Below, piece after piece: positions 1 to 8,708 of a DNA stretch of 39,045 bases (the stretch's first letter is position 1; every line of letters begins with the position of its first letter). The position numbers and the translations under genes were made by a program. The notes below the pieces were generated by a model that saw nothing but the letters and a program-made list of their open reading frames with translations, did not search any database and was not told the DNA's origin. The DNA comes from CAYSWH01 sp964434775. GTDB lineage: Bacteria; Patescibacteriota; JACMRA01. Location of the stretch: positions 1-39,045 of the forward strand of contig CAYSWH010000014.1 in NCBI GenBank assembly GCA_964434775.1. Direction: 5' to 3'.

Positions 1-1077
1 ATACAAAAACGAAAAAGGTTTTGCTAGATTTAATTCAGCTTTTTTGCCTGTTTGGAGTGAGTTCGAAATTAAGAATTTGAGAATTTGGTTATTTTCTTCG
101 GGTTTCGAACTTTTAAAAACTTCGGGCAGCTTGTTGATTAGATTAAATAACAAAAAGACAGGATATTTATTTAAATCGTAACTTTGTTTAATTAATGGGA
201 AAATATTGGTTATTTGGTCAAATGAATTGATTGTTATTTCATAATCTCCATTTCCCCAGTGTCCAGTTGTGGAAACATCTCTTGATAAATTATATGGATC
301 TTGTAAATCTCCTCGTCTAACATTTAACCATAATTTTATTTTATTTTTCTGTATATTTATATCAACAAAATTTGAAGATGCTTTGAATGCGATATAATAT
401 TTTTTAACTTGAATTTCTATTTGATTCCCCAGATTCAAAATTTGATTTTTTAGCTCTTTGTAAAGTTCTAAAATATAGTCATTAGTAGATTTTAAGTGGT
501 CTTCTTCAGTGTATATTTTTACTTCTTGATTTACAGTTTTTATCACCTCGCTAAATTTGCTAATTTTAGTTATAGACTCAGAATTTTCTGGTGATTGAAG
601 TTGATTATATTGAATCAAATTGTTTTCATACTTGCTAATTTCCCACAATTGTATTGGTAGATCCTTAAAGTTTGTTGCCTGTTCTTGGTATTTCGAAAAT
701 GAAGGTGAAACAAAAATTACTTTTGACTGAGACCAATCCACACCATCTCTTTTCAAATTTTGATTTGAATTTTCATTGTATTCTAAAATAAAGTCGGCTT
801 TATTGTTTAACATCAAAGACAAGTAAGCATAGCCTTGATCAATCACACTAAAATTCTTGTCTTTTTTATATTCAATTATCACAAAACTATTACTTTCCAC
901 GTCAAAGGCCAAGGTATCTATTCTAAGATTATGTAGAGCAAATTCCGATGTTACGAATTGAAGACCAAAAATCAGCTGCAAATTTGCTTCGGTAATTTCT
1001 TGAATTTCTTTTTCTAGTTTAAACTCTTCTTGTTTGACCACTTGTAATGAAGAATTTTTTTGGATGTAAAGAGGCAT
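1..1077 (-). CDS. PD-(D/E)XK nuclease-like protein with DUF5655 domain (3' end cut by window edge)
   Basis: The frame is open for 359 codons from ATG at 1077 to the left edge, so the C-terminus is missing. The N-terminal part resembles the DUF91/NucS-like PD-(D/E)XK fold: an acidic residue in RIDTLAF (D54), then IIEYKK giving the E-x-K pair (E69, K71), then QGYAYLSLML. The middle (about residues 200-315, with NFVDINIQ, IKLWLNV and HWGNGDYE) resembles the DUF5655 domain, which is often joined to such nuclease-like domains. These proteins are presumed DNA-acting, but no reaction is established that I know of. The start has the TATG context usual in this window. A fragment of an Mrr-type winged helix lies just upstream on the same strand, which hints at a small restriction-related locus. 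Family recognition is by eye. Confidence 0.8.
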   Translation of the reverse strand, partial: MPLYIQKNSSLQVVKQEEFKLEKEIQEITEANLQLIFGLQFVTSEFALHNLRIDTLAFDVESNSFVIIEYKKDKNFSVIDQGYAYLSLMLNNKADFILEYNENSNQNLKRDGVDWSQSKVIFVSPSFSKYQEQATNFKDLPIQLWEISKYENNLIQYNQLQSPENSESITKISKFSEVIKTVNQEVKIYTEEDHLKSTNDYILELYKELKNQILNLGNQIEIQVKKYYIAFKASSNFVDINIQKNKIKLWLNVRRGDLQDPYNLSRDVSTTGHWGNGDYEITINSFDQITNIFPLIKQSYDLNKYPVFLLFNLINKLPEVFKSSKPEENNQILKFLISNSLQTGKKAELNLAKPFSFLY

Positions 1078-1113
1078 AAACTGAGTATTAATTAATATGG
1101 CCTAACAAATCTT

Positions 1114-1326
1114 TCAAGAACGTGCTTTTTTGAGATATGTTCTAGCCCAGCCGATTCTATCTTCTATTCGAGTCCATCCACTATTAACTCTTTGGTTTTG
1201 TTCTTCCGGAGTTAAGTCAAAGTGTTTTATGATAGGGTTTATCATATCTTTAAGATCGTGAGATTTACCGTCCTCGTGTAATTTGAGTAAAGGCAACATT
1301 ATCTCGTAATATTTCGGCATCGACAT
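1114..1326 (-). pseudogene. Mrr_N-type winged-helix fragment (70 aa), probable remnant of a restriction endonuclease
   Basis: From ATG at 1326 (context TATG) the 70-residue product matches the N-terminal DNA-binding winged helix of Mrr-family restriction proteins: MPKYYEIMLPLLKL, a charged turn (DGKSHD), then LTPEEQ and the family hallmark RIGWARTYLKKA. In full-length Mrr proteins this domain is followed by a linker and a PD-(D/E)XK catalytic domain. Here the frame stops just after KKARS at 1114, and the next gene begins about 40 bp further on. The frame stays open upstream to 1497, but the extra residues look like noise. It may be a decayed Mrr gene or a retained small DNA-binding protein; I favour decay because no catalytic domain follows in any frame. 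Confidence 0.6.
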
Positions 1327-1958
1327 ATGTATTTTTATATAATAAATTGGGTAAAAAAGCAAGTGGAGTAGTAAAATAAGTAATTGAAGACGAGACAATG
1401 TGGAATTTTGGATCGGGATTAGAGAAAGAGTCAGTAAAGAAATTAATAGAAACAAGCCAACTTGCAAGAAGGTTGTTTGGAGAGAAATGTTTTTCAAAAA
1501 ATATGGAGAAATGTTTACACATTGTTGTGGATATGTCAGTTTTTCAATTAATTTTTATCCTTCCGGTCATCACTTCATTTATCAAAGTTTTGCAGTACTC
1601 GGTTTGCTTTTCAATTTGAGTATACTTTACACTTCCGGCAGACTAAATAAACCTTACATCCAAAAAATAATATCCAATTTTATTAACTATTTGTAAATTA
1701 TCGACCAAGAAAGAGAATTTGGGTGGTACACGTGTTTCATTCCAACTCAATATTGTCTCTTCAAATGCAAAAAACAAACTTTCAAAACACGTGTTTTGAG
1801 CATGACTCTTTTGGCAAAAATGATCAATGAAGCCTGATTTTATCAAATATTCTAAAAATATTCCTATACAAAAATTGCCCGTTTTTGCAAATTATCCACA
1901 GAGTGCTTGACTATTCTTGTTTTTTATAAAAGCCTTTGTGTAGAAGCTTCACCATTAT
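1327..1958. other. 630-bp stretch without a convincing gene; two CACGTG-centred sites
   Basis: Short overlapping frames here look neither like proteins nor like each other. The stretch holds a CACGTG site at 1729-1734, a perfect CAAAACACGTGTTTTG palindrome at 1783-1798 and one exact TTATCCACA (DnaA-box consensus) at 1892-1900. The region lies between divergent units (the Mrr fragment leftward, the M16 gene rightward), so it must contain their promoters, but I see no clean -35/-10 pair. Confidence 0.5.
1783..1798. repeat. CAAAACACGTGTTTTG palindrome, copy 1 (perfect)
   Basis: A perfect 16-bp palindrome in non-coding DNA. A second CACGTG with TTTC on one side sits 54 bp to the left (1729-1734). 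The same palindrome recurs at 7149, 13590 and 37840, and imperfectly at 11088. Confidence 0.9.
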
Positions 1959-3329
1959 ATGTTAAAGCCACTTACCTTAAAAAACGGACTTACGGTGCTA
2001 AGATTTCCCAATCAGTCGGCCAAGACTGTCTGTGTAGGCTTTCTAGTCAAAACCGGCTCCTCCGTGGAAGGAGATACTTTCCCCTCAGGTATCAGCTACC
2101 TCATCGAAAGGCTCTTTTGGTGCGGTACTGACAAATACCCCACAGCCAAAAGCTTGATTACGGCCATTGAAGGGATCGGCGGGCGTCTACACAGCCTAAC
2201 AACCCAAGAACTTACTCAGTTCTATCTGATGACCCCTTCCTATAACCAATTTAAGGCCGTATCACTCCTTAGCTCAATCATTCAACACTCTTTTTTTGAA
2301 GAGCGGGACTTGGAGAGAGAAAAGAGTTATATTATCGAGGAAATTAAGAGAAATGATGAATATGATAATGAGTACAATCAACTTTCTCTTGCTAATATCT
2401 ACCAAGAACACAGTCTCGGCCAACCTGTAAAAGGGACAATTGATTCCTTAACCGGGGTTGAGCTGGAAGACATTTTGGAATACTTGGCCCACCAATACAA
2501 CCCCAAAAATTCATACTTGGTAATTTCTGGAAATTTTGATAACAGACAGATCAGTGAATTGATTGAACAGGAGTGGACCTACTGGAACCCCAAAAACAGG
2601 CCTATTATCAGACCCGATCCCTTGGACTTAGCGAGGTTAAAAGAGCAGCTACCCAAAAAAGAATACTTGCAAAGAGGCACCCAAGAAACAAGACTGAGCT
2701 TGGGCTTTATATTTGATCAAGGAATTAAGCCTTCGGAACTTCTGGAGAAAGATGAAAAGGATTCTCCGGAAATTGATTTGGACAAGATCCATAATAAATT
2801 AATTAGAGACAGGGCTTCTCTGTTGGTTCTTAACGGTATTCTGGGACAAGGAATGTCTTCCAGACTATGGCTCAAAACAGTTGAAGAAGAGGCCTTTTTT
2901 AGTAAAATTGAAAGTGAGATTATTGCTTTTGAAAATACCGGATTTTTGCAAATTTCAGGGGTTACGGACAATAGCCAATTTACTTTTGCTCTGGAAAGTG
3001 TCTTTCTGGTGCTGGAATCCTTGAGAAAAACCACCGTTTCCATCAACGAGCTGGCTAAGGCTAAGGAGTTTGTCAAAGGAAGATTGATTATCGAAAACAG
3101 TGACCTCCTGTCCCACACGGTCTTTCAGTCCGAAAATTTTGTCTTTAGCCAAACCGGAGCAGCAATTGAGTTGGACGCTTTGTTGGAAGCTATTGATAAA
3201 GTAGAGTCACCCAATCTGAGAGCCATAGCCTTGGACTTCTTTAATCAAGAACGGCTCTTTATAACCACTTACGGAACTGCCAAAGAAACCAAAATCGTGG
3301 ACAAGTTAGTCAAAAAATACCTTTCCTAA
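1959..3329 (+). CDS. M16-family peptidase homologue, zinc motif lost (probably inactive)
   Basis: This 456-aa protein has the layout of an M16 (pitrilysin/processing-peptidase-like) polypeptide: an N-terminal domain starting LKNGLTVL, a second domain from about residue 225, and the LxNSYLVISGNFD stretch typical of the inter-domain strand. Active M16 enzymes bind zinc with HxxEH. Here the equivalent position reads YLIER (residues 47-51), so both histidines are replaced, while the third-ligand region (IIEEIKRNDE, about residues 125-134) is kept. Inactive M16 subunits normally pair with an active one, and none is in the window. The start is ATG in TATG context; topA follows 87 bp downstream on the same strand. 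Confidence 0.85.
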   Translation: MLKPLTLKNGLTVLRFPNQSAKTVCVGFLVKTGSSVEGDTFPSGISYLIERLFWCGTDKYPTAKSLITAIEGIGGRLHSLTTQELTQFYLMTPSYNQFKAVSLLSSIIQHSFFEERDLEREKSYIIEEIKRNDEYDNEYNQLSLANIYQEHSLGQPVKGTIDSLTGVELEDILEYLAHQYNPKNSYLVISGNFDNRQISELIEQEWTYWNPKNRPIIRPDPLDLARLKEQLPKKEYLQRGTQETRLSLGFIFDQGIKPSELLEKDEKDSPEIDLDKIHNKLIRDRASLLVLNGILGQGMSSRLWLKTVEEEAFFSKIESEIIAFENTGFLQISGVTDNSQFTFALESVFLVLESLRKTTVSINELAKAKEFVKGRLIIENSDLLSHTVFQSENFVFSQTGAAIELDALLEAIDKVESPNLRAIALDFFNQERLFITTYGTAKETKIVDKLVKKYLS

Positions 3330-3416
3330 AACAACCCGTCTTTATTAGGACTTGACTTTTTTGTGTGAGTTTGTGCTTATTATATAACTCATTTGGTTCT
3401 TATTTATAATTTTTCA

Positions 3417-5558
3417 ATGCTTATTATTGTTGAGTCACCCGCCAAAGCCAAAACAATTTCCAAGATAGTCGGCAACAAATACACAGTTAAGGCCTCTGTC
3501 GGTCACATCCGAAAAATCTCGGACAAGAAGAAAACTAAAGACGGTCGGGAGTTGGAAATTAACGGAATTGACATCGAGAATGACTTTACTCCGCTTTTTG
3601 AGGTTGACCCGGCCAAGAAAAAACAGGTTTCAGAGTTAAAAAAGTATGGCAAAAACCCTGAAGAGATATTCTTTGCTACTGATAGCGATAGAGAAGGAGA
3701 AGCCATCAGTTGGCATCTTTCGGAAATCCTGGGAATCAAAGATAAAAGCAAAATTAAACGGTTAGAGTTCCATGAAATAACCAAAAAAGCCCTGGAAGAG
3801 GCAATCAAAAACCCTGTTTCTTTGCGAACAAATCTGGTTAATGCTCAAAGGGCTAGACAGGTGTTGGATAAATTAGTGGGTTACAAGCTTTCTCCCATTA
3901 TTTGGAAAACCATGAGCAATTACAGGTTGTCAGCCGGTCGAGTACAATCCCCGGCTCTAAGACTGGTTTGCGAAAGAGAAGAGGAGATCAGAAAGTTTAT
4001 CCCGGAGGAGTATTGGGAAATAAGCGGACTATTTCAAGAAGAAGAAGCCAACACCAAAGAAACCTGGGCCTTGACCAAAGAAGACCATAAAAAGGCCAAC
4101 AAAACTTTGGAACAGAAAGATGTTTTTCAGATGACCAGGAGTAAGGGTCAAGAATTAAAAAAAATCACAAGCCGAAAACAGGTAGATACATATACTCAAG
4201 AAATCGGCAAACATAACGTGTTTCTAGTTGCAGAAGTGACTACCAGGCAAGAGACTCAACGGACCAGACCGCCTTTTACCACTTCCACCCTCCAACAAGC
4301 AGCCTCCTCTAAACTCGGCTACAACCCCAAGCTAACCATGCAACTAGCTCAAAAACTCTATGAGGGGGTAGACATTAACGGCGAACCTACGGCCTTAATT
4401 ACCTACATGAGAACCGACAGCGTCAACCTCTCGGACGAAGCCGTTTCTCGCATAAGAAAGTATATTGCAAATAACTACTCCAAACAGCTACCAAGTAGTA
4501 CCAAAAGATACAAAGGAAAGACTCGAAATGCTCAGGAAGCACACGAAGCGATCAGACCGACCAACCCCTTACTTACACCGCAGCAAATTCAAGGAAAAAT
4601 CAGCCCTCAGTTACACAAATTATACAGCTTAATTTGGACTCAAACCATTGCTTGTCAGATGATTGATGAGAAAAGAGAGAGAGTTATTCTCAACTTGCAA
4701 AACAACCGAAAAGACGAATTCCGCGGCTCGATTGCCTGGACTACGGAACCCGGCTTTAAGCTTGTTACAGGTGAAGAGATCAAGCAAAAACCCGTCAAAG
4801 AGCTTCATAAAAAGGGTGAAACCTTGTACCTAAAAGACATCTTTTATTTCCAAAAAGAAACAGCTCCACCCAGCCGATACTCTGCTGCCTCTTTGATCAA
4901 AAAACTTGAAGAGTTGGGAATCGGAAGGCCCAGCACCTACGCCTCAATCATCAGCACCTTGTTGGACAGGGAATACGTCAAATTAGAAAAAAACAGTCTC
5001 AGCCCCACCTCGCTGGGAGAAAAGGTTAACCTACTTCTAACCGATAATTTTGAGTTTGTTACCAGTAGCGAGTTAACTGCCAACATGGAAAATGATTTGG
5101 ATGAGATCAGTAAGGGAGAAAAGAAATATACACAGGTGCTCGGAGATTTTTGGGATACATTTAAAAACCAGGTTGAAACCAAAAGCAACCAGATTATCGG
5201 AAACAAAGATCGCTACAAAAGGACTGAATCAGGTATTTCATGTCCCAAGTGCGGTTCTAAAATGGATTTAAGGATCGGGAGGTTCGGGGAATACTACCAA
5301 TGCTTGGAAGTTAGAGAGCACCAATTTCCCAAAAACTTTCGAGAGTATGAAGAAGCAAATCTCAAAAACCAACAAGAGTATGATTATCTGCTTGAGAAAA
5401 AAACCTGTGAAGAATGCGGCAAGCCTCTAATTGTCAGAACTTCCCGGAAGACCCTAAAGCCTTATATTGCCTGCCCGGATTACAAAGTGGGGAATAAACA
5501 CACCGTAATTTCAATCAAAAGCCTCTTAAAAGACAAGGAACCGACCAAGAAACCCTAA
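3417..5558 (+). CDS. topA: DNA topoisomerase I (type IA)
   Basis: This 713-aa type IA topoisomerase relaxes negative supercoils through a transient 5'-phosphotyrosine link. The TOPRIM domain starts VESPAKAKT (E6) and has DSDREGE (D89, D91, E93). The DKLVGYKLSP and SAGRVQSPAL stretches are family typical. The catalytic tyrosine is Y330 in ALITYMRTDS. The C-terminus keeps two zinc-ribbon-like modules (CPKCG...C and CEECGKPL...CPDY). ATG at 3417 is preferred to an in-frame TTG at 3393 because the protein then begins right at the conserved MLIIVESPAK. It lies 87 bp after the M16 gene. Confidence 0.97.
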   Translation: MLIIVESPAKAKTISKIVGNKYTVKASVGHIRKISDKKKTKDGRELEINGIDIENDFTPLFEVDPAKKKQVSELKKYGKNPEEIFFATDSDREGEAISWHLSEILGIKDKSKIKRLEFHEITKKALEEAIKNPVSLRTNLVNAQRARQVLDKLVGYKLSPIIWKTMSNYRLSAGRVQSPALRLVCEREEEIRKFIPEEYWEISGLFQEEEANTKETWALTKEDHKKANKTLEQKDVFQMTRSKGQELKKITSRKQVDTYTQEIGKHNVFLVAEVTTRQETQRTRPPFTTSTLQQAASSKLGYNPKLTMQLAQKLYEGVDINGEPTALITYMRTDSVNLSDEAVSRIRKYIANNYSKQLPSSTKRYKGKTRNAQEAHEAIRPTNPLLTPQQIQGKISPQLHKLYSLIWTQTIACQMIDEKRERVILNLQNNRKDEFRGSIAWTTEPGFKLVTGEEIKQKPVKELHKKGETLYLKDIFYFQKETAPPSRYSAASLIKKLEELGIGRPSTYASIISTLLDREYVKLEKNSLSPTSLGEKVNLLLTDNFEFVTSSELTANMENDLDEISKGEKKYTQVLGDFWDTFKNQVETKSNQIIGNKDRYKRTESGISCPKCGSKMDLRIGRFGEYYQCLEVREHQFPKNFREYEEANLKNQQEYDYLLEKKTCEECGKPLIVRTSRKTLKPYIACPDYKVGNKHTVISIKSLLKDKEPTKKP

Positions 5559-5799
5559 AGCTTTATTCTGATTCCTCCTGGTTTATAGATTAGTTTCTTG
5601 TATAGCTAAGACAATATTTCTCGAGCTATACACCTCGCCGGGAATACAGTGAAAGGGTCTTTATAATACAGACTATCCCGTTTAAAGATTTCCACTTAAT
5701 CTCTGAAGGACTCACTTCTTTTATGAGCTACCTAAAAACTCTTCCTTCTGCTCATTACTCAAAAAAATTGAAGAACTGAAATATCCTATTATTTACAAG
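5559..5799. other. Non-coding gap between convergent topA and comEC, with a 9-bp inverted repeat
   Basis: No gene is seen. The gap holds the inverted repeat TGTATAGCT (5599-5607) / AGCTATACA (5624-5632) with a 16-nt loop. No T-run follows on the topA side, so it is not a classical intrinsic terminator, though it lies where one would be expected between convergent genes. Confidence 0.4.
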
Positions 5800-7203
5800 T
5801 CAAGCTTTGGGGTGTGTTAAACTTCGATTGTTTGTCCTTTTCAAAAAAATTATCTTCCAGATCTTCTCTGTTGTTTTTATCGACAGAAACAAGGTAAAAT
5901 AATAAACTATTGTTTTGGTTAACCCAAAATTGCTAAGTTGGAATCCGGTTAGTTTATAGAAAAAAGTTTCCGGAAATATTTGAGTGTATATCAGAATCAG
6001 AGATATAATGTTGTTGGAAACGAAGGTAAAGAAGTCTCCGATAATCGGAATTAGGCCTAAGATTAGATTGAAGGTGACAAAGACGCTGAGCGGCACCATA
6101 AAAACGTTGTTGATTACAGAAAAAATAGAGCTTTCTTCGGCGAAGGTCGCCAGAATCGGTAAAGTGAAAAGATATATAATCAACGACAGCCAGAAACCGG
6201 AGACTAAATGCATGACAATTCTTTTTTGCTTAATTCTGCTAAGCATAGCTTCCAAGTCTTGGGTAAAATATGCCAAAACAAAAGAAGAGATGAAAGACAG
6301 TTGATATGATTTGGAAAACAAAAATAGGGGATTTATCCACAACATACCCACAGCTGTTAATAATAAAACCTGTAAATATGACAATTTTCTTTGAAAAAAA
6401 TACAGTACGAACGAATACAGAATAAAGCTAAGTGAAGCTCTGATAATAGGTGGCTCCAGGCCGGCTATCAATAAAAAGGACACGACTCCCAGACCTGTTA
6501 AAAAGACTCTTTTATGTTTTTCTATACCTGCGCTTAAAAGCAATCTTTCCAGAAAAACCAAAATTAGAGTTACTTGAAACCCGGAAACTACAATCAAGTG
6601 AGAAACTCCGGACTTATTGATATTTTCCCTGGTTTCTTTGGTAAAACTGATCTCATCTCCAATTAACAAGCCTTGATTAAAAGCCTGAACATCTTGTTTG
6701 TTCGATTCAAAGAAGGAAAAATGGTTTTCCGGGTTAAGGCTTTCTTGGACATGTTTAACAATCCTGTTTTTTGCCTTGAGAGGTAGGCAGAGAAGATTGC
6801 ACTCTCGTTTGGTCTTGGATATCTCTTTAATATTTAATAAACCTTTGAGGCCCTTGGAAGACAAATACTGGTCAAAACCGGGATCATTCGCAGTAAAAAT
6901 TTTTACCTCCGTTTTAACTAGATAAATTGAGTGAGGTTCGAGCTTTTCCTTGGTTTCCCCCAACCAAACGGAATTCTCTAACAAAACGGTGTATTGGTAG
7001 GAAAAAATATTCTCATTGTATTCACGGTCAATAATAAAAATTTCCACCTCTTTGGTATCATTTATTTGTGTTTTTTGATAATTATTATATGTGTAGTTTA
7101 CATAGAAAGAGTTTGTTATAAGGGAAAAAATGATTATTATCCAAACTCCAAAACACGTGTTTTGCAATTTATTCTGGAACAAAAACCAAACCTTAAGAAA
7201 CAT
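5800..7203 (-). CDS. comEC: ComEC/Rec2-family competence membrane protein (channel core only)
   Basis: A 467-aa polytopic membrane protein. ComEC is the inner-membrane channel that brings single-stranded DNA into the cytoplasm during transformation. The family signature is clear: QAFNQGLLIGDE followed by SGVSHLIVVSGFQVTL, then many hydrophobic helices to the C-terminus. A first transmembrane segment (VWIIIIFSLI) is near the N-terminus, followed by an OB-like region. Full-length ComEC (700-800 aa) ends with a metallo-beta-lactamase-like nuclease domain; this protein stops before it. Codons near its start (LQNTCFGV) contain a perfect CACGTG-centred palindrome. A promoter ending just before the ATG suggests a very short leader. 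A ComF-like gene is at 18115. Confidence 0.9.
   Translation of the reverse strand: MFLKVWFLFQNKLQNTCFGVWIIIIFSLITNSFYVNYTYNNYQKTQINDTKEVEIFIIDREYNENIFSYQYTVLLENSVWLGETKEKLEPHSIYLVKTEVKIFTANDPGFDQYLSSKGLKGLLNIKEISKTKRECNLLCLPLKAKNRIVKHVQESLNPENHFSFFESNKQDVQAFNQGLLIGDEISFTKETRENINKSGVSHLIVVSGFQVTLILVFLERLLLSAGIEKHKRVFLTGLGVVSFLLIAGLEPPIIRASLSFILYSFVLYFFQRKLSYLQVLLLTAVGMLWINPLFLFSKSYQLSFISSFVLAYFTQDLEAMLSRIKQKRIVMHLVSGFWLSLIIYLFTLPILATFAEESSIFSVINNVFMVPLSVFVTFNLILGLIPIIGDFFTFVSNNIISLILIYTQIFPETFFYKLTGFQLSNFGLTKTIVYYFTLFLSIKTTEKIWKIIFLKRTNNRSLTHPKA
7149..7164. repeat. CAAAACACGTGTTTTG palindrome, copy 2 (perfect, inside comEC)
   Basis: A perfect 16-bp palindrome within the first 20 codons of comEC, read there as LQNTCFG. 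Its presence in coding sequence argues against it being only a terminator or promoter part. Confidence 0.9.
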
Positions 7204-7211
7204 GGTTTATG

Positions 7212-7240
7212 TTTTTAGTAAACCTTAATAGATATGTCAA
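7212..7240 (-). promoter_or_regulatory. Putative promoter for comEC, nearly leaderless
   Basis: On the minus strand TTGACA (7240-7235) is followed after exactly 17 nt by TAAAAA (7217-7212, 4 of 6 matches to TATAAT). A transcript would begin around 7205, only a few bases before the ATG at 7203. The -35 match is perfect; the -10 is ordinary. Confidence 0.5.
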
Positions 7241-7321
7241 GAACACACCGTTATAAGAACTCCATGAATTTTAAAAAACAACTTATTATCTGAATAAAGC
7301 AATTAATCATAATATTTGAGC

Positions 7322-7585
7322 TTACTTCTGTAAGTATTTTTTAATTATTTCTAGGTGCTTTAAGAAAACCTCAACTTGTCTTTCATTGTTATCTTTTATT
7401 TGTGCAGAGCTTGATTGTTCATCGTATAACCCAAATCTCAGGTCTAAAATAACAAGCTCCCAAGAACCGTCGGGTTTTACCATTAACTCAAACGGATCAT
7501 CGTGCGGTAGAGTAATATTGGAATTAGTTGCCATCTCGCAATAATACCAAGCAGCTTTTTCAACCTCCGAAAATTGTGTGTCCAT
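7322..7585 (-). CDS. Small hypothetical protein (87 aa)
   Basis: I do not recognise this gene. The product is soluble, acidic and rich in charged residues, with no signal peptide or membrane helix. It has a helical start (FSEVEKAAWYYCEMA), a central DGSWELVILDLRFGLYD stretch that would form beta strands, and a helical C-terminus (VFLKHLEIIKKYL). ATG at 7585 is chosen; a longer TTG-started frame would run into the end of prfB. It lies 34 bp downstream of prfB on the same strand and is probably co-transcribed with it. The coherent amphipathic pattern suggests a real gene, but no function can be proposed. Confidence 0.6.
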   Translation of the reverse strand: MDTQFSEVEKAAWYYCEMATNSNITLPHDDPFELMVKPDGSWELVILDLRFGLYDEQSSSAQIKDNNERQVEVFLKHLEIIKKYLQK

Positions 7586-7619
7586 TATTTTACCAAAAAA
7601 ATGATTTTCCAACCCACAA

Positions 7620-8708
7620 TTACTCGGCAATCGACTCCTTCTTCTGCTTTTTAACAGAGACGATTAATTCTTTGAGGTTGCCGTATTTCAGAACATCGTC
7701 TACATCACTGGTTTGATATCCACTTCGATGGTCCTTAACCATTTTATAAGGATGAAGTGTATAGGTTCGAATTTGACTCCCCCATTCCGGACTAATTAGG
7801 TCGCCTTTTAGCTCTTTTTTTAAATCTTCCTTCTTTTTAAGCTCCAAGGCAATTAGTTTATTCTTTAACTGTTCCAAGGCAATTTCTTTGTTTTGCAATT
7901 GGCTCCTCTCGTTTTGACAAGTAGCACTTATCTTGGTTGGTAGGTGTACCACCCTTACGGCTGAAGAAGTTTTATTAACACTCTGACCTCCTTTTCCCGA
8001 GGCTGTAAAGAAATCCCAGCGTAAATCTTTTTCATCCACCTGAAAATCCCGATATTCTTCTTCTAAATTATTTGGGAGAACTTCCACCAAGGCAAAGGAT
8101 GTTTCTCTGGTGTTTCCACTGTTAAAGGGAGATATTCTAATTAAGCGATGAACTCCGGCCTCTTCTTTCAGATAGCCGTATATCGGTCCGCCGGTTATCT
8201 CCAAGGTCATTGATTTGACCCCCCCTTCTTCACCGGAGGAGAGGGCAATAATTTTGTAAGTCCAGCCTTGTTCTTGGCAAAAGGCTTGATACATTGAAGC
8301 TAACATGGCGGCAAAATCCTGAGCGTCTATCCCCCCGGCTCCGCTATGAATTGAAAGAGTTGTAGAGTGCTTGTCAAAACGACCGCTTAAGAGTGATTTT
8401 AACGACAATTCCTGCAAAATCGGATCCGCAGCTTTTTCAAGGGCCTCCAAAGACTCAACATCTTCTAATTCTCTGGCAATTTGCCACTCTTCCATGTAAT
8501 TTTGTAGGCTATTTATGGACTCCAATAAATTTTGAACCTCACTTAGTTTTTGGTTTTTGGTTTTTGCCCCGTTAGGGTCTGACCAGGTTTGGTTATCTAG
8601 GAGTTCTCTTTCTAAAGACTCTTTTTGAGATTTAAGCTGCTCTAAATTAAAAAAACTTAATATCCCTTGTACTTTTGATAGGAAATCACTCCCCTGAAGC
8701 TCCGTCAT
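7620..8708 (-). CDS. prfB: Peptide chain release factor 2
   Basis: RF2 ends translation at UGA and UAA. The product has 362 aa with the coiled N-terminal domain, the RF2-specific tripeptide region (RISPFNSGNTRETSFA), and the GGQ loop that triggers peptidyl-tRNA hydrolysis, here SGKGGQSVNKTSS instead of the usual SGAGGQHVNKT. The SPF tripeptide separates it from RF1 (PxT). ATG at 8708 is chosen over a TTG at 8723; it overlaps the upstream gene by 23 bp, so the two are translationally linked. The frame runs without interruption, so the UGA programmed frameshift found in many prfB genes is absent. Its presence fits UGA being a stop here. Confidence 0.96.
   Translation of the reverse strand: MTELQGSDFLSKVQGILSFFNLEQLKSQKESLERELLDNQTWSDPNGAKTKNQKLSEVQNLLESINSLQNYMEEWQIARELEDVESLEALEKAADPILQELSLKSLLSGRFDKHSTTLSIHSGAGGIDAQDFAAMLASMYQAFCQEQGWTYKIIALSSGEEGGVKSMTLEITGGPIYGYLKEEAGVHRLIRISPFNSGNTRETSFALVEVLPNNLEEEYRDFQVDEKDLRWDFFTASGKGGQSVNKTSSAVRVVHLPTKISATCQNERSQLQNKEIALEQLKNKLIALELKKKEDLKKELKGDLISPEWGSQIRTYTLHPYKMVKDHRSGYQTSDVDDVLKYGNLKELIVSVKKQKKESIAE

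Noticed and set aside
1783..1798. The CACGTG palindrome as an intrinsic terminator
   Set aside because: The stem would be six mostly A-U pairs with no T-run after it, and copies lie near the start of comEC and inside aroD.
1398..1846. Overlapping short frames on both strands (73, 98 and 67 codons)
   Set aside because: They use TTG or GTG starts or have noise-like composition, overlap each other and match no family I know.
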